Both the position numbers and the translations under genes were made by a program. The notes beneath the pieces are model-generated. The model saw only the letters and a list, made by a program, of their open reading frames with translations, was not told the origin of the DNA and searched no databases. From Phytobacter diazotrophicus (GTDB lineage Bacteria; Pseudomonadota; Gammaproteobacteria; Enterobacterales; Enterobacteriaceae), in NCBI GenBank assembly GCA_004346725.1, contig SMDE01000004.1, positions 186,001 through 250,000 of the forward strand: a stretch of 64,000 nt of DNA, read 5' to 3'. Of the stretch, positions 37,538 to 46,210 are shown one piece after another. Every line of letters starts with the position of its first letter. Positions within the stretch are counted from its first letter, which is position 1.

Positions 37538-38968
37538 TTGAACGTCGTCGCCCCGATACGCCAGGCTATCATGCGCACGCCATGGTACGCCAAACGCAAG
37601 AGCTACAAGGTCCTGTTCTGGCGCGAAATCACGCCGCTCGCCATCCCTATCTTCCTTGAAAACACCTGCGTCCTGTTAATGGGTGTGCTCAGCACCTTCC
37701 TTGTCAGTTGGCTCGGTAAAGAAGCCATGGCGGGAGTGGGGCTGGCCGACAGCTTTAACATGGTCATCATGTCGTTTTTCGCCGCGATTGACCTCGGGAC
37801 CACCGTTGTTGTGGCATTCAGCCTCGGCAAGCTCGATAAAAAGCGGGCGAGGGCGGCAGCGCGGCAGTCGCTGGTGATCATGACCCTGTTCTCCATTATT
37901 CTGGCGGCGGTTATTCACTACTTCGGCACGCAAATCATCGACTTTATCGCCGGGGCGGCCACGCCGGAGGTCAAAGCGCTGGCGCTGACCTATCTGGAAC
38001 TCACCGTGCTGAGTTATCCGGCGGCGGCTATTGCGCTCATCGGTAGCGGCGCGCTGCGTGGGGCCGGGAACACCAAGATTCCGCTGTTGATAAACGGCGG
38101 GATGAACATCCTCAACATCATTATCAGTAGCATCCTGATTTACGGCGCGTTCTCCTGGCCGGGGCTGGGTTTTGCCGGTGCCGGGCTGGGGCTCACTATT
38201 GCCCGTTATATCGGCGCGATTGCCATTATCTGGGTGCTGATGATTGGCTTTAACCCGGCGCTGCGCATCCCGCTGAAAAGCTATTTCAAGCCGCTGAACT
38301 TCGCCATTATCTGGGAAGTTATGGGGATTGGTATTCCGGCGAGTATCGAGTCGGTGCTGTTTAACGGCGGGAAATTGCTGACACAAATGTTTGTCGCCGG
38401 GATGGGGACCAACGTTATCGCCGGTAACTTTATTGCCTTCTCCGTCGCCGCGCTGATTAACTTGCCCGGTAACGCCCTGGGCTCGGCGTCGACCATCATT
38501 ACCGGTAAGCGACTGGGCAAGGGGCAACGCAGCCAGGCCGAACGACAACTACGCCACGTGTTCTGGCTGTCGACCATTATACTGACGCTTATTGCGTGGG
38601 GCACGGCGCCGTTCGCAGGGCTGCTGGCGTCGTTCTATACCCATGAAGAAGATGTAAAAGAGGTGGTCAAGATACTTCTCTGGCTGAACGCCGCGTTTAT
38701 GCCGATCTGGGCCGCTTCCTGGGTGCTGCCTGCGGGGCAGAAAGGGGCGCGCGATGCCCGTTTCGCCATGTGGGTGTCGATGCTCGGTATGTGGGGTTGT
38801 CGCGTGGTGGCGGGCTATACGCTCGGGATTATGCTCGGTATGGGCGTCGTCGGCGTTTGGCTTGGGATGGTACTCGACTGGGCGGTGCGAGGAGCGCTCT
38901 TCTACTGGCGAATGGTGAGCGGCCGTTGGCTGTGGAAATATCCAAAAGTACCGCGAGATCACACGTAA
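37538..38968 (+). CDS. yeeO: MATE-family efflux protein YeeO
   Basis: This inner-membrane multidrug/flavin exporter of the MATE family has 476 residues from the TTG at 37538 (TAAGG upstream); an ATG at 37571 is the alternative. RKSYKVLFWREITPLA and LSTFLVSWLGKEAMAGVGLA are close to E. coli YeeO, which is annotated with a longer N-terminus. About 12 hydrophobic helices can be seen. The position between two tRNA-Asn genes is also that of E. coli yeeO. Known homologues export FMN/FAD and peptides. Confidence 0.93.
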   Translation: MNVVAPIRQAIMRTPWYAKRKSYKVLFWREITPLAIPIFLENTCVLLMGVLSTFLVSWLGKEAMAGVGLADSFNMVIMSFFAAIDLGTTVVVAFSLGKLDKKRARAAARQSLVIMTLFSIILAAVIHYFGTQIIDFIAGAATPEVKALALTYLELTVLSYPAAAIALIGSGALRGAGNTKIPLLINGGMNILNIIISSILIYGAFSWPGLGFAGAGLGLTIARYIGAIAIIWVLMIGFNPALRIPLKSYFKPLNFAIIWEVMGIGIPASIESVLFNGGKLLTQMFVAGMGTNVIAGNFIAFSVAALINLPGNALGSASTIITGKRLGKGQRSQAERQLRHVFWLSTIILTLIAWGTAPFAGLLASFYTHEEDVKEVVKILLWLNAAFMPIWAASWVLPAGQKGARDARFAMWVSMLGMWGCRVVAGYTLGIMLGMGVVGVWLGMVLDWAVRGALFYWRMVSGRWLWKYPKVPRDHT

Positions 38969-39079
38969 CCGCTTCATTTTCCCGCAGAGTGGAGAATAAA
39001 TCGGCAAACGGACATTTTTGTGAAAACAGCCTTTGACAAGGGCTGGAGGCCTCGTTAATATGCGCCTCGTTCACACGAT

Positions 39080-39155
39080 TCCTCTGTAGTTCAGTCGGTA
39101 GAACGGCGGACTGTTAATCCGTATGTCACTGGTTCGAGTCCAGTCAGAGGAGCCA
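39080..39155 (+). tRNA. asn tRNA: tRNA-Asn (GTT)
   Basis: A second 76-nt tRNA-Asn, identical in sequence to the one at 37272 and in opposite orientation. Its 3' end carries the attachment core CCAGTCAGAGGAGCCAA (39140-39156), with no island inserted here. Confidence 0.98.
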
Positions 39156-39162
39156 AATTTGA

Positions 39163-39194
39163 AAACCCGCTTAAGGCAACTTAAGCGGGTTTTT
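39163..39194 (+). terminator. tRNA-Asn terminator
   Basis: A 10-bp perfect stem CCCGCTTAAG / CTTAAGCGGG around GCAA is followed by TTTTT. The same stem is found inverted at 58558-58582, next to the tRNA fragment there. Confidence 0.9.
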
Positions 39195-39221
39195 GCTTTT
39201 CCTGCTTCCTCCACTTCGCGT

Positions 39222-40133
39222 TTATCTGCGCCGTTCCAGCAGCACGAAATAGACGATGGTCATCGCCAGCACAATTAACAGCAAAATCAGCGCGGCGGCG
39301 GCCCCTTCGTTGAGCGACAGCCCCAGAAATGCCCGGCGATAGGCAAAGAAGCTCAGCACTTCGGTGGCATTCCCCGGCCCGCCACGGGTCAGGATATAGG
39401 GCAGGTCGTAGGTGCGAAGTTCGTTAATTAACTGAATCACAATCGCAATTGCCGAAACCGGGCGCAGCATCGGCAGGGTGATATACCAGAACTGCTGCAA
39501 GCTATTTGCACCGTCAATTTCGGCGGCCTCGTACGGGTCTTTAGGCAGCGACGCCAGCCCCGCAGCGAGGATCAGCACCACGAATGACATCTGCTGCCAG
39601 ACATCAATAAACACCATGCTCCAGAACGCCAGCGTAGGGTTACCCAGCCAGTCGACGCCCGGCAGGCCAACGCTTTGCAGCATATGGTTGATAATGCCAA
39701 GGTTTGGTTGCAGCAACATACGCCAGATCAACGCCACGCTCACCGGCGACATCGCCATCGGAATGGTCAGTAACGCGAAATAGACCGGGCGGGTTTTCAC
39801 CACCCGGTTTAGCATCAGGGCGATACCCAGCCCGACAATAAACTCACCGGTTACCGTCAATAATGAGTAACGGATAGTCAGCCAGGCAGAGTGCCAGAAG
39901 GTATCGCTGCTCAGCACGCTGATAAAATTGTCCAGCCCTGCAAAAGGGAAGATCTCCGCATGCATCAGCGTATAGGACGAAAAAGCCAGTACAACGGAAT
40001 AGATAACAGGGAAGCCGAGCACAATCGCCAGAGCCAGCAACCCAGGTAGGGCGAATGCCCAGCCTGTTACCCGGAATCTGTCTATTGTTAAACGGTACTT
40101 CGGTTTCACGCTAAATTCCTCAGCTAAAGCCAT
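39222..40133 (-). CDS. Sugar ABC transporter permease (MalF/UgpA type)
   Basis: This inner-membrane subunit has 303 residues and about six hydrophobic helices. The EAA loop that contacts the ATPase reads EAAEIDGANSLQQFWYITLP near residue 205. It is last in the minus-strand transport operon, 18 bases after the binding protein gene. GGGGG precedes the ATG. By family it belongs to the CUT1 (carbohydrate uptake) transporters; the sugar is not known. Confidence 0.88.
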   Translation of the reverse strand: MALAEEFSVKPKYRLTIDRFRVTGWAFALPGLLALAIVLGFPVIYSVVLAFSSYTLMHAEIFPFAGLDNFISVLSSDTFWHSAWLTIRYSLLTVTGEFIVGLGIALMLNRVVKTRPVYFALLTIPMAMSPVSVALIWRMLLQPNLGIINHMLQSVGLPGVDWLGNPTLAFWSMVFIDVWQQMSFVVLILAAGLASLPKDPYEAAEIDGANSLQQFWYITLPMLRPVSAIAIVIQLINELRTYDLPYILTRGGPGNATEVLSFFAYRRAFLGLSLNEGAAAALILLLIVLAMTIVYFVLLERRR

Positions 40134-40151
40134 CTGCCGGCCCCCTTTGTC

Positions 40152-41426
40152 TTATTTCACCAGCAACTTATCCAGTTGGTCGGATGCATTTTTCAGCGAC
40201 TTGTCGACGGTATTTTCGCCACTCGCCAGCAGGGACAATTGTGTCCCCAGAACATCTTCATACTGAGCGGAATAGGAGAAGACCGGGAAGGACTTACCGG
40301 ACGCCACAATATTCAGAGCGTCTTTATAGTAAGGATACTTTTTCAGTACCTCGGCGTTTTCATAGACATCGGAACGAACAGGCGCGTGCCCCTGTAATGC
40401 GCGTGCGGTAGTGACCTCTTTACTCTGCACCCACTGAATAAAGGTCCAGGCGGCCTGTTTCTCTTTATCTGAGACGTTTTTCGGAATGCCCCAACCCCAG
40501 CCGCCGCTCTCCCCGTGACCACCAGGAACGGTTGTCAGCGCGAGTTTACCGGCCACGGCAGGGCAGGCGGTGGCGTTATCCAGTTGCGGCAGCATCCACC
40601 AGTAGGTCAACATACTGAACGCTTTACCGCTGCACATCAGACGCACGGTATCGTCGAGGGTGGCGGAAAGCGCACCGGTTTGCGCGGCATTCTTGATGGC
40701 ATCCGCATACAGCGTCATCGCTTTGTTCCCCGCCGGGCTGTTCAGTGCGGATTTACCTTTGTCGTCTACGTAAGCGCCGCCGCTGGAGAACAGGTAATTC
40801 GAGAACTCCATGCTGTTCGGGTCGCCGCGCTGCCCCTGCATAGCCGCCCCGGCCATGTCACTGTTCTTCTTGATAAATTTGGCAAGCGTAACGTACTCTT
40901 CCAGGGTTTTGGGCTGCTCAAGCGGTTTTTTAAACTCGGCCTGATAGGCGCTCTTTATTTTCTCATCCTGCAACACATCCGTGCGGTAAATCAGCCCCAT
41001 GGAATAGTTGTACATCGGGATCAGCGTGGTTTTATTAGGCGTCACATTAATGAGCGACACGGTGGCCGGAATAAAGGCCGACATATCAAAGTTAGATTTT
41101 TTCACATCCGGCGTGAGATCAGTCAGCCAGCCGGCTTTACTGAATTCCCCCGCCCACAGAAAATCCACTTCCAGCAGGTTGTAATAGCTCTGCGACTGAA
41201 TCAGTTGCGATACCAGCTTGTCATGCATATCGCCGTAACCGATTTTTTCGAACTGCACTTTGATGTGGTACTGCTTCTCAAAATCAGGCAGCATTTTTTC
41301 AATGATTTTCGTTTCCGGAACATCTTCCATCAACGCACGCAGCACAACATCTTCCGCCCGAACGGACGCCGAAAGGCTAAGGACTATCAGACCCGATAAC
41401 AATGTGACTTTCTTACGATTCAACAT
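40152..41426 (-). CDS. Sugar ABC transporter periplasmic binding protein
   Basis: The product has 424 residues from the ATG at 41426 (AGGAG upstream). The signal peptide MLNRKKVTLLSGLIVLSLSA ends at about residue 24 (SVRA). The mature protein is of the CUT1 extracellular solute-binding type: DFEKQYHIKVQFEKIGYGDM near the start and GGWGWGIPKNVSDKEKQAAW toward the end. It delivers the sugar to the permeases on either side in the operon. Confidence 0.88.
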   Translation of the reverse strand: MLNRKKVTLLSGLIVLSLSASVRAEDVVLRALMEDVPETKIIEKMLPDFEKQYHIKVQFEKIGYGDMHDKLVSQLIQSQSYYNLLEVDFLWAGEFSKAGWLTDLTPDVKKSNFDMSAFIPATVSLINVTPNKTTLIPMYNYSMGLIYRTDVLQDEKIKSAYQAEFKKPLEQPKTLEEYVTLAKFIKKNSDMAGAAMQGQRGDPNSMEFSNYLFSSGGAYVDDKGKSALNSPAGNKAMTLYADAIKNAAQTGALSATLDDTVRLMCSGKAFSMLTYWWMLPQLDNATACPAVAGKLALTTVPGGHGESGGWGWGIPKNVSDKEKQAAWTFIQWVQSKEVTTARALQGHAPVRSDVYENAEVLKKYPYYKDALNIVASGKSFPVFSYSAQYEDVLGTQLSLLASGENTVDKSLKNASDQLDKLLVK

Positions 41427-41491
41427 AATTAACTCCTGGAGAAGGTGCCGGAGTGTTAACGGCGACAATTTTCTGTCTGGATGGCATGACT

Positions 41492-42292
41492 TTACTTAAC
41501 ACCGCCGAAGGTGAGTCCTTTGACGATGTAACGCTGAATAAAATGTGAGGCGACCATCAGTGGCAGCACGGCCAGCACAATGCCTGCCGAAACCTTGCCA
41601 ATCTGAACACCGTTCGAGGTCTGTAGCGCGGCAAGCGACACCGGGACCGTGGCGGTCTCCGGCCCGCTAAGCACCAGGGCAAAAAGAAACTCATTCCACG
41701 ACAGGATGAAGCCCAGCACGGCGGAGGCCGCAAGACCCGGCAGCGACACGGGCAGCACCACATGCCAGAACGCGCCCCAGGCGGTGGCGCCGTCGGTCAT
41801 CGCGGCCCACTCCAGATCCACCGGGATCCCTTCGAAAAAGCCCATCAGGATCCAGGTCAGAAACGGCAGGTTTAACGCGGCATAGACCAGCGTCAGCCCG
41901 AAGAGCGAGTTGGTCAGCCCAACGGTTCGCAGCATGGCAAAGGCGGGTAACACAAGTGCTACCGCTGGCAGCATCTGGGTCGCCAGCATAATAAAGCGCG
42001 CCGCTTTACCGCCCGTTTTAAAGCGGGCAAAGGCATAGCCGGTGGCGGCGGCAAACGGCAGGGCGAGGACAACCGACCCGGTGGCGACAATCAGGCTATT
42101 GGCGTAATGACGTAAAAAACCGTTGTTCTCAATCAGCGAGCGGAAATTTTCCGCGGAAAACTGCGGGAAAATATCGCTGCTGTAGGCCATCGATTCCGGC
42201 ACCAGGCTGGTTCTCACAATCCACAGCACCGGCAGTAAAATTGAAAGACAGGCCAGCACCAGCCCGGTATGCAATCCAATTTTTCGTAGCAT
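41492..42292 (-). CDS. Sugar ABC transporter permease (MalG type)
   Basis: This second membrane subunit has 266 residues. The EAA loop is present as LEWAAMTDGATAWGAFWHVV, with the typical DGA residues. GAGGAG precedes the ATG. Its 3' end is separated from the binding-protein gene by 65 bases. Together with the other permease it forms the channel of a CUT1 transporter. Confidence 0.87.
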   Translation of the reverse strand: MLRKIGLHTGLVLACLSILLPVLWIVRTSLVPESMAYSSDIFPQFSAENFRSLIENNGFLRHYANSLIVATGSVVLALPFAAATGYAFARFKTGGKAARFIMLATQMLPAVALVLPAFAMLRTVGLTNSLFGLTLVYAALNLPFLTWILMGFFEGIPVDLEWAAMTDGATAWGAFWHVVLPVSLPGLAASAVLGFILSWNEFLFALVLSGPETATVPVSLAALQTSNGVQIGKVSAGIVLAVLPLMVASHFIQRYIVKGLTFGGVK

Positions 42293-42301
42293 GTTCGCTC
42301 C

Positions 42302-43438
42302 TCACGCGCCTGGGGTGTCAGCGTTGTCAGGTGTTTTACGGCGCTCAACCACATCTCCGCTGCCAGGGTGAAACAGATGCAGTGAGTTGGGATCCAGCCA
42401 GATGCTAAGCGTCTGGCCCACCTTCGGGTGCGTATGATGATCAAGGCGGATCACCACTGGCACTTTACCGAGCGTGCCGCTGACAATGTTTTCCGCACCC
42501 AGCGCCTCCACCCCGCTGACGGCAATTTCCAGCGGGATCCAGTCTGGTCTGCGTGGGTGGGCGTGAAAATCTTCCGGTCGCACGCCGAGGGTCATCTGTT
42601 TTCCCGCCAGGCTTTGATAGTCGGCGGCCATCCAGCCCGGCACCGGGAGCTGTGGGCCGTCGGACAGTTGCAGGCTGACATCCATGCCCGTCCGTTGCAC
42701 AAGACAGGGAAGAAGGTTGATGGACGGAGAGGAGAGAAAACGGGCAACAAACGTATTTACCGGGTAGTTATAGACTTCCAGCGGAGTCCCGCACTGGATC
42801 AAATGGCCATCACGCATGATGCAAATGCGATCCGCCATTGTCATGGCCTCTACCTGGTCATGGGTGACATAGACCATGGTTTTTCCCAGCCGACGATGAA
42901 GCTTGATCAGTTCACTACGCATCTCGCCGCGCAACTGAGCATCAAGGTTTGAGAGGGGTTCATCTAACAAAAAGGCCTGCGGTTCACGCACGATAGCGCG
43001 GCCCAGGGCGACGCGCTGGCGCTGCCCGCCGGAAAGCGCGGCCGGTTTGCGGTGTAATAGTTTATCCAGCCCCAGCATTGCAGCGCTTTCGGCCACTTTA
43101 CTGTTGATGACGTTGCCCGGCACGCCACGCATTTTCAGGCCGAAGGCCATGTTTTCGGCGACGGTCATGTGCGGGTAGAGCGCATAGCTCTGGAATACCA
43201 CGGCGATATTGCGATCGCGCGGCGCCACATGACTCACGTCGCGCCCGTCGATTAACAATGTGCCATCGGTAATGCTTTCAAGTCCGGCAATCATGCGGAG
43301 TGTAGTGGACTTTCCGCAGCCGGAAGGGCCAAGGAAGATAACAAATTCACCATCCCGGATGTGCAAATTCACATTACGGACGCTGTGCTGATTGCCGTTG
43401 TAGGATTTCGACACGTTCCGTAATTCAATGGAGGCCAT
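42302..43438 (-). CDS. Sugar ABC transporter ATPase (MalK/UgpC type)
   Basis: The ATPase has 378 residues. Walker A is GPSGCGKSTTLRM near residue 38, the signature is LSGGQRQRVALGRAI, and Walker B is AFLLDEPLSNLD. The C-terminal TOBE/MalK-type regulatory domain follows from about residue 240 (VRPEDFHAH). It is the first gene of the transport operon, with phased TGTTCG repeats just upstream (43489-43524). Confidence 0.92.
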   Translation of the reverse strand: MASIELRNVSKSYNGNQHSVRNVNLHIRDGEFVIFLGPSGCGKSTTLRMIAGLESITDGTLLIDGRDVSHVAPRDRNIAVVFQSYALYPHMTVAENMAFGLKMRGVPGNVINSKVAESAAMLGLDKLLHRKPAALSGGQRQRVALGRAIVREPQAFLLDEPLSNLDAQLRGEMRSELIKLHRRLGKTMVYVTHDQVEAMTMADRICIMRDGHLIQCGTPLEVYNYPVNTFVARFLSSPSINLLPCLVQRTGMDVSLQLSDGPQLPVPGWMAADYQSLAGKQMTLGVRPEDFHAHPRRPDWIPLEIAVSGVEALGAENIVSGTLGKVPVVIRLDHHTHPKVGQTLSIWLDPNSLHLFHPGSGDVVERRKTPDNADTPGA

Positions 43439-43488
43439 ATTGGGTTACCTCTGTTACGTGTTGCCCGTCCTGGGACTGGTGACATCCA

Positions 43489-43524
43489 TGTTCGGTTTTG
43501 TTCGAAATGAAGCAGCTTTGTTCA
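43489..43524. promoter_or_regulatory. 10-bp-phased TGTTCG repeats before the transporter operon
   Basis: TGTTCG at 43489 and 43499 and TGTTCA at 43519 lie in the same orientation, spaced 10 and 20 bases. The half-site resembles that of GlpR-type DeoR regulators (TGTTCG). Related repeats occur before both DeoR genes of this cluster. Confidence 0.5.
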
Positions 43525-43537
43525 CAACGGCGTGTTA

Positions 43538-44338
43538 TCAGCCCGTATACACCCCGCCGGTCACGTTCACGCCCTGACCCGTCATAAAACGGGCGGCGTC
43601 GGAACTCAAAAAGGCCACCACTTCGGCGACATCTTCGGGCGTTTCCAGGCGGCCAAGCGGCGTCTGGCGAATGTAATCATCAATGACCTGTTCAGGCGTC
43701 ATGCCGCGCAGTTGTGCTTCCCACTGTACTTCGCGGCTCTGCATGCCGGTTTTAACGAAACCCGGACAGACGGCATTCACGCGGATCCCGTCAGCGGCCA
43801 GTTCCCGTGCCAGCGCCTGAGTCCAGCCGAGGACGGCAAACTTGCTGGCGGAGTAGTGGGCCAGCAGCGGCGCGCCAACTTTGGCGGCAAGCGACGCTGT
43901 GTTCACGATAGTACCGGATTTGCGCGCCACAAATTTGCGTGCGGCAATCTGATTAGTAAGAAAAATACCCCTGGTGTTGACGTCAAAATTAAAATCCCAC
44001 TCATCATCTGTTATCGCCAGGGCTTTTTGCATCGTTGATACGCCCGCGTTGGCGATCAGCAGATCATAGTCCCCCAGCGTTTTGTCTACCCAGCCAAAGC
44101 CTTCTTCAACGGACGCACGTAAACGAACATCCAGATGAAACGCCACCGTGTTCGCGCCGAGTTCGGTGGCGGCTGCCCAGGCGGCTTCTTCGTTGATGTC
44201 TCCAATAGCGACCCGCATGCCCTGGCGAATCAGATTGCGGGCGATGGCATAACCAATACCCGTAGCGCCGCCGGTAACAATCGCCACTTTACCTTGCAGG
44301 TCCGGATAGTGTCCGGACGTCAAATGTGATGTGTGCAT
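43538..44338 (-). CDS. Short-chain dehydrogenase/reductase
   Basis: The 266-residue NAD(P)-dependent oxidoreductase has the cofactor motif VTGGATGIGYAIA near residue 22 and the ANAGV block. The catalytic Ser, Tyr and Lys lie in NTASLAAKVGAPLLAHYSASK. It starts at 44338 with AGGGGA upstream. It is divergent from the DeoR gene at 44483 and upstream of the transporter operon. It probably oxidises or reduces the imported sugar or polyol; the substrate is unknown. Confidence 0.9.
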   Translation of the reverse strand: MHTSHLTSGHYPDLQGKVAIVTGGATGIGYAIARNLIRQGMRVAIGDINEEAAWAAATELGANTVAFHLDVRLRASVEEGFGWVDKTLGDYDLLIANAGVSTMQKALAITDDEWDFNFDVNTRGIFLTNQIAARKFVARKSGTIVNTASLAAKVGAPLLAHYSASKFAVLGWTQALARELAADGIRVNAVCPGFVKTGMQSREVQWEAQLRGMTPEQVIDDYIRQTPLGRLETPEDVAEVVAFLSSDAARFMTGQGVNVTGGVYTG

Positions 44339-44382
44339 GTTCTTTTCCCCTGTGTTGATGATTATTTTTTACACCAATATAA

Positions 44383-44472
44383 CGAACACAACAAAACATA
44401 TTTCTTATGATAAAAACAATTGCGATCACAAATTTTGTTTTGTATGTTTGTTTTTGTTAACTTCAATGTTCG
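44383..44472. promoter_or_regulatory. Divergent operator array between SDR and DeoR genes
   Basis: On the left, CGAACA at 44383 and AAAACA at 44393 and 44413 are spaced 10 and 20 bases. On the right, inverted relative to these, TGTTTT 44436, TGTTTG 44445, TGTTAA 44455 and TGTTCG 44467 are spaced 9, 10 and 12 bases. This forms an inverted array about 90 bp long in the divergent promoter. Confidence 0.45.
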
Positions 44473-44482
44473 GAGTCAGCCG

Positions 44483-45340
44483 ATGACGCACAACGACGCT
44501 CTGCCTTTTCAGCCTGACGCCCCCGGATCCGGTGCGCGTTTACGCCGTTCGGCTGCGTCGCGTCAGAGTGAAGTCATGCAACTGCTGGTTCAGCAAGGTG
44601 CGGTGTCTGTGCCGGATCTGGCCGTGAAGTTCGCCGTTTCCGAAATGACTATCCGTCGTGATTTGATGGAGATGGAGCAGAAGGGCAGCCTCTGCCGTAC
44701 GCATGGTGGGGCGGTTTTACCGCAGAGCGCAAGCGCAGTGGCGATTGACAAAGTGGAACCGAGTTTCGAGTCCCGCCTGTTGCAAAACCATGAGGCTAAG
44801 TTGCGCATCGCGGCGGCGGCGGCAGAGCTCGGCCAGAAATTTCGCACACTGGCACTGGATGTCGGTAGCACGACGTTTCTTGCCGCACGTTACCTCAGCC
44901 AGTGTTCACATTTGAAAATTTTTACGAACAGCCTTCGCGTGGCGCATGACATTGCCCCTGCGAAGGCGGAAATCTACCTCGCGGGCGGGCGGATGCGCCC
45001 GGATGAAATGTCGACCGGCGGTTCTGCGGCGCTACAGCAGTTTTCCAGCCTGTGGTTCGACATCACCTTTATTGGCGTCTCTGGTCTGACCGCCGAGGGA
45101 ATTTATGACTATGCCTTTGAGGATGCGGAACTCAAACGTCTTTATCTCAACCGTTCCAGCCTGAAAGTGGTGCTGTGTGACGCCAGCAAGTTTCAACGAA
45201 TGTCGCTGGTGCACCTCGCCACACTGAGGCAATTCGACATCCTGATCACCGACCAGGCACCACCACCCGCGCTGTCGGCGATGCTTGAGGCGGCAAATAT
45301 TGATGTGATCATCGCGCCTGCGTTGCCGAAAGACGCGTGA
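44483..45340 (+). CDS. DeoR/GlpR-type regulator 1
   Basis: The product has 285 residues from the ATG at 44483 (CGGAG upstream). The N-terminal HTH is SVPDLAVKFAVSEMTIRRDL followed by the wing GSLCRTHGGAVL. The C-terminal sugar-phosphate-sensing domain (ISOCOT-like fold) includes LDVGSTTFLAARYL and IFTNSLRVAHDIA. DeoR regulators usually respond to a phosphorylated intermediate. It heads the operon with the BtpA-like, kinase and HAD genes. Confidence 0.9.
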   Translation: MTHNDALPFQPDAPGSGARLRRSAASRQSEVMQLLVQQGAVSVPDLAVKFAVSEMTIRRDLMEMEQKGSLCRTHGGAVLPQSASAVAIDKVEPSFESRLLQNHEAKLRIAAAAAELGQKFRTLALDVGSTTFLAARYLSQCSHLKIFTNSLRVAHDIAPAKAEIYLAGGRMRPDEMSTGGSAALQQFSSLWFDITFIGVSGLTAEGIYDYAFEDAELKRLYLNRSSLKVVLCDASKFQRMSLVHLATLRQFDILITDQAPPPALSAMLEAANIDVIIAPALPKDA

Positions 45341-45382
45341 TCGCTTTTTACCATGACATATCAGCCAACACCGGAGAAAGTT

Positions 45383-46183
45383 ATGATCTTTGAATTTTTG
45401 GGTAATAAGAAAAAAGCGGTTATCGCAATGGCCCATATTGGCGCGCTGCCTGGCGCGCCGCTGTACGACGCTAAAGGTGGACTCAATAAGCTCATCGACG
45501 ATGTTCTCAGTGATGTAGAGAAACTACAGGCAGGTGGCGTGGATGCGATTATGTTCGGCAACGAAAATGACCGTCCTTATGTGTTTAAAGCGTCGCTGGA
45601 AGGCGTCTCGGCCATGTCGGCTGTGATACAGGCGGCGAAATCGATATTGAAAGTGCCGTTCGGCGTGAACTACCTGTGGGATCCTAACGCCAGTGTCGCC
45701 ATTGGTGCTGCCACCGGGGCGAGCTTCGTGCGTGAAATTTTCACCGGCGTGTTTGCTTCTGATATGGGGATCTGGGAGCCGGATTGTGCCAGCGCGTCTC
45801 GCCTGCGCCGCAACCTGGGCCGTGAAGATATGAAATTGCTCTTTAACATCAACGCCGAATTCGCCCATTCTCTGGATGCGCGCCCCATCGAACTGCGCGC
45901 GCGCAGCGCCATTTTCTCGTCACTGGCAGATGCCATTCTGGTGTCCGGACCGATCACCGGTGAACCGGCTGAACATTCTAATCTGCGCAAAGTCTGCGAA
46001 GCGGTAGAGGGCGTTCCGGTTTTTGCCAACACCGGCACCAACATCGATAACGTCACCGACATTCTGAGCATTGCCAGCGGTGTGGTCATCGGCACGCACT
46101 TTAAGGTCGACGGGCACACCTGGAATCAGGTCGACGGGGATCGGGTAAAACGCTTTATGGATGTGGTCGAAAAGCTGCGCTAA
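45383..46183 (+). CDS. BtpA/SgcQ-family protein
   Basis: The product has 266 residues from the ATG at 45383 (GGAG upstream). IAMAHIGALPGAPLYDAKGG at the start and FGVNYLWDPNASVAIGAATG in the middle are typical of the BtpA family. GVPVFANTGTNIDNV lies near the C-terminus. The family has a TIM-barrel fold; E. coli SgcQ occurs in an unexplored sugar operon, and BtpA was linked to photosystem I in cyanobacteria. Its reaction is not established. The operon context points to sugar catabolism. Confidence 0.85.
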   Translation: MIFEFLGNKKKAVIAMAHIGALPGAPLYDAKGGLNKLIDDVLSDVEKLQAGGVDAIMFGNENDRPYVFKASLEGVSAMSAVIQAAKSILKVPFGVNYLWDPNASVAIGAATGASFVREIFTGVFASDMGIWEPDCASASRLRRNLGREDMKLLFNINAEFAHSLDARPIELRARSAIFSSLADAILVSGPITGEPAEHSNLRKVCEAVEGVPVFANTGTNIDNVTDILSIASGVVIGTHFKVDGHTWNQVDGDRVKRFMDVVEKLR

Positions 46184-46210
46184 ACATAACCCCTGGAACG
46201 GGAGGATAAG

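Noticed and set aside
37676..38548. Minus-strand open frame (290 codons) opposite yeeO
   Set aside because: It mirrors a certain membrane protein gene, and composition is typical of antisense frames.
40515..41399. Plus-strand open frame (294 codons) opposite the binding-protein gene
   Set aside because: It is rich in His, Arg and Gln and lies opposite a gene with signal peptide and clear family motifs.
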